A stretch of DNA of 64,000 nt from CAUZWH01 sp965224275. Its GTDB lineage: Bacteria; Pseudomonadota; Alphaproteobacteria; SHVV01. Both the position numbers and the translations under genes were made by a program. The notes under the pieces are model-generated. The model did no database searches and was not told the DNA's origin. It saw nothing but the letters and a program-made list of their open reading frames with translations. Below, in pieces: positions 1-7,751 of the stretch (positions within the stretch are counted from its first letter, which is position 1; every line of letters begins with the position of its first letter). Where the stretch lies: the NCBI GenBank assembly GCA_965224275.1, contig CBDCYR010000015.1, forward strand, positions 62,001-126,000, written 5' to 3'.

Positions 1-615
1 CCCTACCGTGATCCGGTTTATGATCCGCTGTGGGCGCGTTGCGCGGAAATGAACATCCCGGTAACCCTGCATTCGATTACCGGTCGCGTCCATGATCCGC
101 TTCACCCGCATAATGAAGATGAGCTGATGGACGCACCGCGTCTGGCGCTGGATATCTATAATGAGATCCAAGGCACCCTGGGCAGCGATATTATTTTCGG
201 CGCCGTCCTGGATCGTCATCCCAATCTCAAAATTGTGGTCAGTGAATTCGAACTTTCCTGGCTGCCCAATTTTGCTTTCCGCCTCGACATGATCAAAGAC
301 GGATTTGCCAGCCGGATTACGTTGCCGAAACTGGAAATGAAGCCGAGCGACTATCTGCGTGAGCGTTGCTGGTTCGGTTGGATCGACGATGGCCGCGGCA
401 TGCTCGGGGTCGAAGAGGTCGGGGCTGACCGTGTCCTGTGGGGTTCCGACTTCCCTCATGTTCGATCAGTCGGCGTCGACGCCCACAGTGTGGTTGGCAA
501 GATGCTGAGTGAGCTGTCGCCCGAGGATCAGGACAAGATTGTCGGCCTTAACACCGCAGAGCTCTATAACATCAACTACGAAGAGCTGTATTGGACGAAG
601 CAGGCGGCCGAGTAG
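1..615 (+). CDS. ACMSD-like amidohydrolase, 5'-truncated by window edge
   Basis: The reading frame is open from base 1 and ends at TAG 613-615, so this is the C-terminal ~204 residues of a protein whose start lies outside the window. It matches the C-terminal parts of three full-length paralogues here (11824-12909, 38336-39433, 39457-40557), including a PPYRDP-like approach, LHSITGR with a metal-binding-type His, EFELSWLPNF, and WGSDFPH with the family's acidic metal ligand. The family (amidohydrolase_2/ACMSD-like) holds metal-dependent decarboxylases and hydrolases of aromatic or muconate-type acids. It lies 42 bases before a VOC dioxygenase-like gene, which fits decarboxylation before ring cleavage. 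The substrate is unknown; the family call is firm and the decarboxylase role is inference. Confidence 0.85.
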   Translation, partial: PYRDPVYDPLWARCAEMNIPVTLHSITGRVHDPLHPHNEDELMDAPRLALDIYNEIQGTLGSDIIFGAVLDRHPNLKIVVSEFELSWLPNFAFRLDMIKDGFASRITLPKLEMKPSDYLRERCWFGWIDDGRGMLGVEEVGADRVLWGSDFPHVRSVGVDAHSVVGKMLSELSPEDQDKIVGLNTAELYNINYEELYWTKQAAE

Positions 616-657
616 CCAAACCCGCAACGTTCGCAGCGCGATTCAAGGAGAAATAGA

Positions 658-1659
658 ATGTCGGTTCAGACCGAAACGGCGCCCGCCGTGATGTTTTCGC
701 CCCGACGCATTGGCCATGCCAACCTGTTCGTCGGTGAACTCGAACGATCGATGCACTTCTATAATAAGGTTGCCGGTTTCGAGGAGGTGTTTCGCGAACC
801 CCATATTCCGGCCGGATTCCTGTCCAACGGCAACACCCATCACGACCTGGGTCTCATCCAAATACAGAAGGGCGAGCAGGTTGTCGGTCGCGACGGTCAC
901 GTCCAAATCCCCACTGGACGCGGTCTCGAGTCGGGCCTCAACCATTTTGGCTGGGAGATGGAATGCGAGAAGGACCTAGCCGAGGCGTACTTCCGTGCCA
1001 TCGAAGCCGGTGTTGACCTGCACCGTAAGGTCGATCATCAGATCTCGCATAGCATCTATATGTTCGATCCGGACGGTAATCTTCACGAATTCTATGCCGA
1101 TATGATGGACGACTGGCGCGAGGTGTTTCACGGTAAGGTCGGCGAGGCGATTACCGGCGGGTGGGACCCGGAGGCGGGCAATTACTTGACCGAAGGTCGC
1201 TACCACGAGGACTACGAACTTCGGCGAGTCGATCAGGCCCTCATTCATCCGGTTCGTTTTGCCAGTGCCGTTTTGCTCACCAAGAACTTCGATGCGATGG
1301 TCGACTTTTTCGGGGGTGTCGCCGGACTTGAGGTCGCCCACCGTACGCCGGACGGGGCGGTTGTCAGTTTTGCCGGCCCCAAGGCGAGTCATGGCGTTGA
1401 CATTTCGTTGATCAAGCAATCGGGCGACGCCAGCGTCCACCACTACAGCTATGAAGTGGCCGATGAGGCCGAACTCGATCGGGCCGAAAACGCGCTTGCC
1501 GGCGGCGGCGTAGCCATCGAAAAGAAACTCGACCATGCAACCAAGCGCAGCATCTTCGTTCGCGATCCCGACGATATGTTGTGTGAGTTCTTCGTCCCGC
1601 GCGCTGCCGACTTGGCGGCGGTGGAATCAGCAAACGACGATCAGCTTTACCTACTCTAG
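658..1659 (+). CDS. Two-domain VOC protein (type I extradiol dioxygenase-like)
   Basis: This 333-residue protein has two vicinal-oxygen-chelate modules, about residues 15-150 and 195-315, as in catechol 2,3-dioxygenases. The N-terminal module has a full metal triad by position: H20, H96 (NHFGWE) and E144 (LHEFYAD). The C-terminal module keeps H261/H262 and E310, but the first ligand position is S203, where the paralogue at 35788-36792 has His. In classical enzymes the iron sits in the C-terminal module, so this one may use the N-terminal site. A GGAG ribosome site precedes the ATG. It sits between an amidohydrolase and an alpha/beta hydrolase gene. Ring-cleaving dioxygenase is the best guess; isomerase or glyoxalase-type activity is not excluded. 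Confidence 0.8.
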   Translation: MSVQTETAPAVMFSPRRIGHANLFVGELERSMHFYNKVAGFEEVFREPHIPAGFLSNGNTHHDLGLIQIQKGEQVVGRDGHVQIPTGRGLESGLNHFGWEMECEKDLAEAYFRAIEAGVDLHRKVDHQISHSIYMFDPDGNLHEFYADMMDDWREVFHGKVGEAITGGWDPEAGNYLTEGRYHEDYELRRVDQALIHPVRFASAVLLTKNFDAMVDFFGGVAGLEVAHRTPDGAVVSFAGPKASHGVDISLIKQSGDASVHHYSYEVADEAELDRAENALAGGGVAIEKKLDHATKRSIFVRDPDDMLCEFFVPRAADLAAVESANDDQLYLL

Positions 1660-1718
1660 GTCAATAGCAGGCCGATAATAGGTCCTAACCGATGCCCGGC
1701 ATCGGTGGGGAAATGTCT

Positions 1719-2540
1719 ATGAAATGTAAGATCGAAGAAGTTGGCGGCATCAGGACGCGCTGGCTTTATGAGGGCGACGGGCCGGTATTTCTGATGATCC
1801 ACGGCGTCGGCGGATCCGGCGACATGTGGTACAAGAACATCGATTTCTTCGCCGAAAAGTACACCGTCGTGGCGCCCGATATCGTCGGCCACGGCTTCAC
1901 CCAAGCAGTCGATTTCAAAGGCGAGCCACCGCAGATGGTGGCGATGAAACATCTCAACGCGTTGATGGATCATATCGGCGCCGACAAATATTGCGTAGCT
2001 GGAAGCTCTTACGGTGCGCTGCTGTCATCGCTGATGTATTTCGATCGCCCCGATCGTGTCGAAAAAGCTGTTCTGATCGGAAGTGGGTCGACGTTTCACC
2101 CGTCTGAGGACCAGATCAAAACGTTGGAAGGCGCGCGCGCCAACGGGTCGAAGGCAATGCAAAACCCGACCTGGCAAGTGTGCCAGCAGCGGCTCGGCAA
2201 CATTTGCTATGACCCCGCCACCGTGCTTACCGAAACGTTGCTGGTGCAGATGACGAGTTACGCCCAACCCGATCGGCTCGATGCCTATCTGGCGACGATC
2301 GGGGGGCTGATGGCAACGGCCGATACGCACCGGGTTTACGACAAGCTCGAGCAGATGGATTTGCCGGTCCAGATTATCACCGGTCGTGATGATATTCGCT
2401 CGAACTGGGAGCTGACAGTGGTCGGGCAAAAGCGAATGCCCGACGCGCGACTCGAAATTTACGACAAGTGCGGCCACCTGCCGATGTCGGAGTATGCCGA
2501 CAAATTCAATCAGCAGGTTATGGAGTTTCTCGCCGGCTAG
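1719..2540 (+). CDS. Alpha/beta hydrolase, meta-cleavage-product hydrolase-like
   Basis: The 273-residue protein has the alpha/beta-hydrolase fold signature: oxyanion HGVGGSG near residue 28, nucleophile elbow GSSYG with S97, acid in GRDD (D224/D225) and CGHLP with H253. It resembles MhpC/BphD C-C bond hydrolases, which act after extradiol ring cleavage, consistent with the dioxygenase-like gene 59 bases upstream. I chose ATG 1719 over 1692 and 1713 because GGTGGGG lies 8 bases before it and the two paralogues (9824-10654, 10716-11549) start at the same point in the alignment. The stop overlaps a small CTAGTG palindrome. The exact substrate is unknown. Confidence 0.85.
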   Translation: MKCKIEEVGGIRTRWLYEGDGPVFLMIHGVGGSGDMWYKNIDFFAEKYTVVAPDIVGHGFTQAVDFKGEPPQMVAMKHLNALMDHIGADKYCVAGSSYGALLSSLMYFDRPDRVEKAVLIGSGSTFHPSEDQIKTLEGARANGSKAMQNPTWQVCQQRLGNICYDPATVLTETLLVQMTSYAQPDRLDAYLATIGGLMATADTHRVYDKLEQMDLPVQIITGRDDIRSNWELTVVGQKRMPDARLEIYDKCGHLPMSEYADKFNQQVMEFLAG

Positions 2541-2555
2541 TGGTATTTCACTAGC
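2536..2555. repeat. Small palindrome at hydrolase stop codon
   Basis: GCTAGTG (2536-2542) and CACTAGC (2549-2555) form a perfect 7-bp inverted repeat with a 6-base loop. The TAG stop of the preceding gene lies in the left arm. There is no T-run after it, so an intrinsic terminator is doubtful. The core resembles the ends of the structured element at 11558-11827 and the palindrome at 31153-31173. Confidence 0.5.
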
Positions 2556-2629
2556 TCGTCTTGTAAGACTTTCGTGACTTCTCCGTTATTGGGAAAGCGC
2601 ACGGAGATTGTTTCCTCAGGGAGGTATCG

Positions 2630-3799
2630 ATGAAGAAGCTACTTGGTTTGCTATCGGCAGCCGCGGTCGGCATTGTCATGACCGTTTCTGCCTCTCAGGC
2701 GGCGGACCCGATTCGCATGCCGTTTATTCAGACGTTCAGCGGTCCCTACATCGACTTTGGCGAGCGCATGTGGCGCGAAGGTGTGCTGCCCGCGCTGGAA
2801 GTTATCAACAACGAGCAAGGCGGGATCAATGGCCGGCCTTTAGAGTTCTACAAGGTCGATAACTATTTTCCCGACACGGCGCGGTTCCTCAACGACTTCC
2901 GCCGGATTTGTGCTGATCCGTCGATCCCCATCGCCTACGGCGTTGGTGCAACCAAAACGACGATCGCGGTGTTTGAAGACGTCAAACGCTGCAAAATCCC
3001 AACCTTCAATCCTTCCTCGGGTGGCGCCTGGCCGCACAAGAAGGCCGACGGTTCCAAGGATTTCGCAGGGTGGCTGTTCCGCTATCAGCCCCAGGCCGAA
3101 GAGACTCTTCCCGGCATGTTCAAGCTGATACAAGAGCGCCTCGGCATGAAAACCGCGTCGATCTCGCACACCAACGACGATGACTTTGCGGTCAACAATC
3201 GCAAGATCGCGCTGAAGGCGCTGGCCGATCTAAATGTTAAGATCGTCGCCGATGTTTCGACCAAGACCAAAGAAACCAACTTTGCCTCGCAAGTCGCGGC
3301 GGTAAATAGCTCCAGGCCGGACGCGCATCTGCTCCTGCATCAGCCCGGCGACGCCGGAACCATGACCCTTCAGCTCAAGGATCGTGGCTTCAAATCGCAA
3401 CTCATGGCTGATGTCATCATCGCCGGCGAAGATCTGTGGATCCTGTCGAAGGGCAAGGCGGCTGGTATGATCGGCTACTCGACCTATGCTGTCGATGACG
3501 ACCGTCCGATCGTTCAGGCTTGGTTAAAGACCTGGCGCAAGGCAACCGGCAAAAAGCGGTCCGCGCCCGACGGCTTCGTTACGGCTTACTATGAGGGTAC
3601 GCTGATCCTCGCTGACATCCTGCGCGGTGTTAGCGATCTTAATAGCCGTGAACAAATTCGCGATGGGTTCCTCAAGATCAAGAACCGCGAAGCCATCACG
3701 GGAACCATTAGCTGGCCGACTGACGGTGACCTCGTCCGCTCGCAGCCAATTCTGGTTCAGCGCGATGCGGAAGGCCTATTGAAAAAGTGGCCTAACTAA
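2630..3799 (+). CDS. Liv-type ABC transporter periplasmic substrate-binding protein
   Basis: This 389-residue protein begins with a Sec signal peptide (KK, then a hydrophobic stretch, SQA before residue ~25) and continues as a type I periplasmic binding protein of the branched-chain amino-acid/amide family (Peripla_BP_6 type), with TFSGPYIDFGE near the mature N-terminus. GGAGG lies 8 bases upstream of the ATG. It binds the substrate in the periplasm and delivers it to the LivHM permease encoded downstream. A paralogue is at 25818-26978. Given the surrounding catabolic genes the ligand may be an aromatic or other organic acid rather than an amino acid; this is inference. A strong hairpin follows the stop. 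Confidence 0.9.
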   Translation: MKKLLGLLSAAAVGIVMTVSASQAADPIRMPFIQTFSGPYIDFGERMWREGVLPALEVINNEQGGINGRPLEFYKVDNYFPDTARFLNDFRRICADPSIPIAYGVGATKTTIAVFEDVKRCKIPTFNPSSGGAWPHKKADGSKDFAGWLFRYQPQAEETLPGMFKLIQERLGMKTASISHTNDDDFAVNNRKIALKALADLNVKIVADVSTKTKETNFASQVAAVNSSRPDAHLLLHQPGDAGTMTLQLKDRGFKSQLMADVIIAGEDLWILSKGKAAGMIGYSTYAVDDDRPIVQAWLKTWRKATGKKRSAPDGFVTAYYEGTLILADILRGVSDLNSREQIRDGFLKIKNREAITGTISWPTDGDLVRSQPILVQRDAEGLLKKWPN

Positions 3800-3825
3800 C
3801 CGAGCGCGCAATTTGGCGACTTAAT

Positions 3826-3857
3826 AAATCCCCCCAGGGTTGCCCCTGGGGGGATTT
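3826..3857 (+). terminator. Strong hairpin between binding-protein gene and livG
   Basis: A perfect 14-bp stem (3826-3839 with 3844-3857) closes a 4-base loop and is very GC-rich, with an AAAT/ATTT base. It resembles a rho-independent terminator but has only a short T stretch. Its place between the binding-protein gene and the rest of the importer would allow higher expression of the binding protein or protect its mRNA 3' end. Confidence 0.75.
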
Positions 3858-4061
3858 CTACTCAGCACAAGTTTACGGGTTTAGGCGTTTTCGCGCTTGA
3901 ATGTGCAAGCCGCGCCAAGCATTATGCGGCTCGCGATTTGGGTGCGATGGAAAAAACGACAAATGACATCCATTCGCGTGGGAGGACGGCGTTTCCTAGG
4001 CGATTGATCGGACTTGAGGTGCCGAGGGTGCCTCGAACTGGGTGACGGGATTACGACAAAT

Positions 4062-4832
4062 ATGTCGGACGAATTTTTTAGCGTTCAAGGCGTTAGCAAA
4101 CGCTTCGGTGGCCTGGTCGCGGTCGACAATGTCGACCTCAAAACCGTCCGCGGCAACATCGGGTGCGTGATTGGGCCTAATGGGTCCGGCAAGACCACGC
4201 TTTTCAACATAATCTCCGGCCTGATCGAAGGCGACGGCGGCGATGTTGTGTTCAAAGGGGACACGATCTACGGCAAGAAGCCCCACCAAATTGCGGCGCT
4301 TGGCATCGGCCGGTCGTTCCAGTTGGCGCGACTGTTTCCCAACATGACGCTGCTGCAGAACTGCGAAGTTCCACAATACACGGGCAGCACGACGACCTAT
4401 TTCGATGCTTTCTTCTGCCGCAAGAATGAGCGTGAAGAACGCCAGCGCATTAAGGATACGGCAGAACGGCTATTGTCAGAAGTCGGCGGTGGCCAACTCT
4501 ATGGCCGTCGCTTTGATTACCCACACACTTGTTCGCTTGGCGAGCAGCGAATTCTTGAACTTATTCGCATGCTCGCGTTGGAACCGGATTTGATCCTACT
4601 CGATGAGCCGACGCAGGGGCTTAATCCGATGTGGATCAAGGAAACCATCGAGCTGATTTACGAGATCAAAGAAAAAGCGGGAACGATCCTGTTTATCGAG
4701 CACAAAATGTCGGTCGTGATGCAGATTTCGGACTGGGTAACCGTGCTTAATCACGGCGAAAAAATCGCCGAGGGAACGCCGGTGGAAGTGCGAGAAAATC
4801 CGGTGGTTATTCAGGCATATCTCGGTGCCTAA
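4062..4832 (+). CDS. livG: Liv-type ABC transporter ATP-binding protein (LivG)
   Basis: The protein of 256 residues is an ABC ATPase with Walker A GPNGSGKTT, signature region SLGEQR and Walker B LILLDEP, followed by TQGLNP and the H-loop EHKMS. The position and sequence fit the LivG member of branched-chain amino-acid/amide importers, acting at the inner face of the membrane. ATG 4062 is preferred to 4014 because the protein then starts just before the conserved FFSVQGVSKRFGG. livF follows after 33 bases. The signature is LGEQR rather than the common LSGGQ-type, which also occurs in this family. Confidence 0.9.
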   Translation: MSDEFFSVQGVSKRFGGLVAVDNVDLKTVRGNIGCVIGPNGSGKTTLFNIISGLIEGDGGDVVFKGDTIYGKKPHQIAALGIGRSFQLARLFPNMTLLQNCEVPQYTGSTTTYFDAFFCRKNEREERQRIKDTAERLLSEVGGGQLYGRRFDYPHTCSLGEQRILELIRMLALEPDLILLDEPTQGLNPMWIKETIELIYEIKEKAGTILFIEHKMSVVMQISDWVTVLNHGEKIAEGTPVEVRENPVVIQAYLGA

Positions 4833-4865
4833 TTTTTTGACGGCTAAGGCCGAAAGGGGCTTAAC

Positions 4866-5612
4866 GTGAGTGATGCGAACGGCACCATTCTCAAGGTAGA
4901 GGATCTGGAAGTTCGCTACGGCAACGTGGTTGCGGCTACAGATATCTCCCTTGAGGTACGCAAGGGAGAAATCGTCGCGTTGCTGGGACCGAACGGCGCC
5001 GGCAAAACGAGCGTGCTCAAAGCGATTATGGGGCTGATAAAGCCGTCAAAAGGAACCGTCGAATATACCGACGATGCGGGTTCCCATCGCATCGACGGCA
5101 TGGAAACCCACATGATGGCGCGCATGGGTATTGCCAATATACCATCGCTGGAAACCGTACTCCCGCGGATGTCGGTGGAGGAAAACCTCGAAGTCGGCGG
5201 TCGCTTCTTGTTCAATAGCGATATGCCCCGCGTGCGCCAGCGGATCGAGGATATGCTCGAACGTTTCCCCATCCTCGCCGAGCGCCGCAAGCAACTCTCG
5301 GGGACACTGTCTGGTGGCGAGCAGCGCCAACTTGCGGTCGCACGCGGATTGATGGCGGAACCGAAATTCATGCTGCTCGATGAACCCTCGCTCGGACTCG
5401 CGCCGATACTCTTGCGCGAATTGTTTGAGATGCTGCGTGACATCAAGAATGATCTCGGCGTTGACATGCTGATCGTCGAGCAAAACGTCAACAAAGCGCT
5501 CGAAATTTCTGATCGCGCCTATGTCATGCGGATCGGTGCCATTGATTTCCACGGACCCGCGCAGGAAGTTGCGCAAAGCGAACGCCTTAAAGACGCCTAC
5601 CTTGGTAGCTAG
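4866..5612 (+). CDS. livF: Liv-type ABC transporter ATP-binding protein (LivF)
   Basis: This 248-residue ABC ATPase starts at a GTG with GAAAGGGG upstream. It shows Walker A GPNGAGKTS, signature LSGGEQRQ, Walker B FMLLDEPSLGLAP and the LivF-type H-loop region IVEQNV. It would pair with LivG to energise the permease. The permease gene livH starts 16 bases downstream. Family assignment is secure; the transported compound is not known. Confidence 0.92.
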   Translation: MSDANGTILKVEDLEVRYGNVVAATDISLEVRKGEIVALLGPNGAGKTSVLKAIMGLIKPSKGTVEYTDDAGSHRIDGMETHMMARMGIANIPSLETVLPRMSVEENLEVGGRFLFNSDMPRVRQRIEDMLERFPILAERRKQLSGTLSGGEQRQLAVARGLMAEPKFMLLDEPSLGLAPILLRELFEMLRDIKNDLGVDMLIVEQNVNKALEISDRAYVMRIGAIDFHGPAQEVAQSERLKDAYLGS

Positions 5613-5627
5613 CGGAAAGGTCAAGCC

Positions 5628-6554
5628 ATGATCGGTTACATCGCAGAGCAACTTTTCATTGGTGTCGCCACGGGAGCGATTTACGCGATCATTGCCGTTG
5701 GACTCAATCTCATCTTCGGCACCATGAATGTGCTCAACATGGCGCACGGCTCGGCGCTAATGATCGGCTCATTTGGTGTGCTGCTCTTCAACTACGTGGG
5801 CGACCGCTACTTCGGCTACACCAATTTCTGGTTGGCGTGCGTCTGCGGCCTGGTGATGGCCTTCTTCACAGGCCTCTTGGTCGAGCGCCTCGCCGTGCGG
5901 CCGATGAAAGGCAACTGGTGGAACACCAAGATCGCCACCATCGGGATGGCGTTCATCCTCGAAAATCTTGTCACGGTGTTAACCGAAGGTCGGCCGCAAC
6001 TCTACCCGCGACCGTTCGAGCCAACCTATTATGTGATCCTAGGCGATCTCGATAATCCTGGTCTTTGGCTGATTGAGATCTCCAACATCCACATCCTCCT
6101 CATTGGAATATCCATAATCATGGTCGCGGGCATGGTGTGGTTCCTCTACCGCACGACGACCGGTAAGGCCATACGCGTTGTCTCTCAAAGTCAGGAGATC
6201 GCCCGCTGTATCGGCATCGACGTCAAGCGGTCGATCATCCTCGGATTTGGCGTCAGCGCGACGCTGGCAGGCGTTGCCGGAATTCTAAATGGAGTGACGT
6301 TCGGGTCGACGTACTCATTTATAGGCCTCCAACTCCTGCTTAAGGGAATCGTTGTGCTCATTGTTGCAGGCATTGGCAATATGCGGGGCTGCCTGTGGGT
6401 CGGTATCATGCTTGGGATCATTGAATCGATGTCGGTCGCGTTCGGTGAATCCACCTATCGCGATTTCTTCTCCTACGGCGGTATGGTCTTAATTCTGATC
6501 TGGCGGCCGTGGGGTATTTTCGGCGAAGAAGGCCGGGTAACACGTGAGGTGTAA
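5628..6554 (+). CDS. livH: Liv-type ABC transporter permease (LivH)
   Basis: The 308-residue protein is strongly hydrophobic with about eight membrane segments and carries the LivH hallmarks GAIYAIIAVGLNLIFGTMN at the N-terminus and IRVVSQSQEIARCIGIDV in the cytoplasmic coupling loop. It forms one half of the inner-membrane channel with LivM, whose gene starts 10 bases after its stop. AAAGG precedes the ATG. Confidence 0.92.
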   Translation: MIGYIAEQLFIGVATGAIYAIIAVGLNLIFGTMNVLNMAHGSALMIGSFGVLLFNYVGDRYFGYTNFWLACVCGLVMAFFTGLLVERLAVRPMKGNWWNTKIATIGMAFILENLVTVLTEGRPQLYPRPFEPTYYVILGDLDNPGLWLIEISNIHILLIGISIIMVAGMVWFLYRTTTGKAIRVVSQSQEIARCIGIDVKRSIILGFGVSATLAGVAGILNGVTFGSTYSFIGLQLLLKGIVVLIVAGIGNMRGCLWVGIMLGIIESMSVAFGESTYRDFFSYGGMVLILIWRPWGIFGEEGRVTREV

Positions 6555-6563
6555 GGTCAGCAT

Positions 6564-7529
6564 ATGGACCCAGTAACACCAGATTTTATCGACAAAGTCG
6601 CCGCCTGGAGCTTCGACCGGACGATTCAGGGCTTTGTTACGCATTACTCTACGGTCACCTGGGACTTCATTTTCGACCTGGCGACCGACAATGCGCTCTA
6701 CCTGATTGGCTCACTCGGGTTGTTCGTTCTGATGTTCGCCGGCCAGGTCTCGCTCGGCCACGGCGTGATTATTGGACTCTCCGCGTATACGGCGGGGATC
6801 GTCACGGTAAACTGGGGTTGGGATTTCTATCTCGCCGCGCCGGCCGCAGCAATCGCCGGGATGATCAGCGGGGCGATATTCTGGTACCTGTTGGGACTGA
6901 GACTTACGCTCTTTTATCTCGGGATAGGGACGTTCGCCCTCGGCGAAGCGTTCATCACTCTGGGCTTGAATTCCGAGTATATCGGGGGTGCGCTGGGCTT
7001 CCATGGCATCCCGCTCAGGACCGAATGGTGGCATGTCGCCGTGATCTTAGTCTTCACCATGTACGCGGTCTGGCGGCTCGAGATTTCACGGTTCGGCCTC
7101 GCTATGCGTGCGATTCGCGATAATCCCACGGTTGCCGGTGCTATGGGTATCAATGTTGGCACCACCAAGCTGTATGCCTGGATGATCGGCAGTTCGCTCG
7201 CTGGCCTATCGGGATGGCTTTATGCCCACCGCGTTACCATCCTGAGCCCACCGGAATTCGGCATTTTCATGGCGATCACCTACATTTTGGCGCCGCTGAT
7301 AGGTGGCCTGCGTACGTTCTGGGGAACCATCATCGGTGGGGTCTTTGTTTATTGGGCGCCGTGGATAACCACGACCGATGAGCCGCAATGGCGCCTTGCC
7401 CTCTATGGCGTCATGATCCTGCTGTTAATGATCTTCATGCCGCAGGGACTGTTTCCGGCAACGCCAACGCGCAGCAAGGGTGTGCGCACGGAAACCGACG
7501 CGCAAGAGGCAGCGAGAGCGGCCGAATAA
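6564..7529 (+). CDS. livM: Liv-type ABC transporter permease (LivM)
   Basis: The 321-residue membrane protein has the LivM pattern: a hydrophilic N-terminus, several membrane segments, GQVSLGHGVIIGLSAYTAG and the coupling-loop motif AIRDNPTVAGAMGINV. It completes a full importer with the four genes upstream. A terminator-like hairpin follows, which would end the operon. The relaxed N-terminal extension of about 45 residues is typical of the family. Confidence 0.92.
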   Translation: MDPVTPDFIDKVAAWSFDRTIQGFVTHYSTVTWDFIFDLATDNALYLIGSLGLFVLMFAGQVSLGHGVIIGLSAYTAGIVTVNWGWDFYLAAPAAAIAGMISGAIFWYLLGLRLTLFYLGIGTFALGEAFITLGLNSEYIGGALGFHGIPLRTEWWHVAVILVFTMYAVWRLEISRFGLAMRAIRDNPTVAGAMGINVGTTKLYAWMIGSSLAGLSGWLYAHRVTILSPPEFGIFMAITYILAPLIGGLRTFWGTIIGGVFVYWAPWITTTDEPQWRLALYGVMILLLMIFMPQGLFPATPTRSKGVRTETDAQEAARAAE

Positions 7530-7550
7530 TCTTTTACAAGTTCAACGATA

Positions 7551-7577
7551 ACGCCGGGCTTTTGGCCGGGCGTTTTT
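7551..7577 (+). terminator. Rho-independent terminator after livM
   Basis: ACGCCGG (7551-7557) pairs with CCGGGCGT (7566-7573) with one bulged base, closing a short loop, and is followed by a run of five T. It is 22 bases after the livM stop and on the right strand to end the importer operon. Confidence 0.75.
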
Positions 7578-7751
7578 CGTTGCACAGCGGGAGCTTGCCA
7601 CCACCGGCCGGATTGCACATATTATGTGGGCGCTTCGGGGCGCATCCAGTCCGCGGGAAGGGCTAAGCCCACCTTATTAGTCGGCGCGACGTTCATCGCT
7701 CCCTCTTTCTGCCTGCGAGTTGCGGACGCCAGGCGTGGGAAGGAGGGCGTC

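Noticed and set aside
976..1536. Long minus-strand open frame antisense to the VOC gene
   Set aside because: It is a shadow of a well-supported gene in high-GC DNA and has no family motifs or ribosome site.
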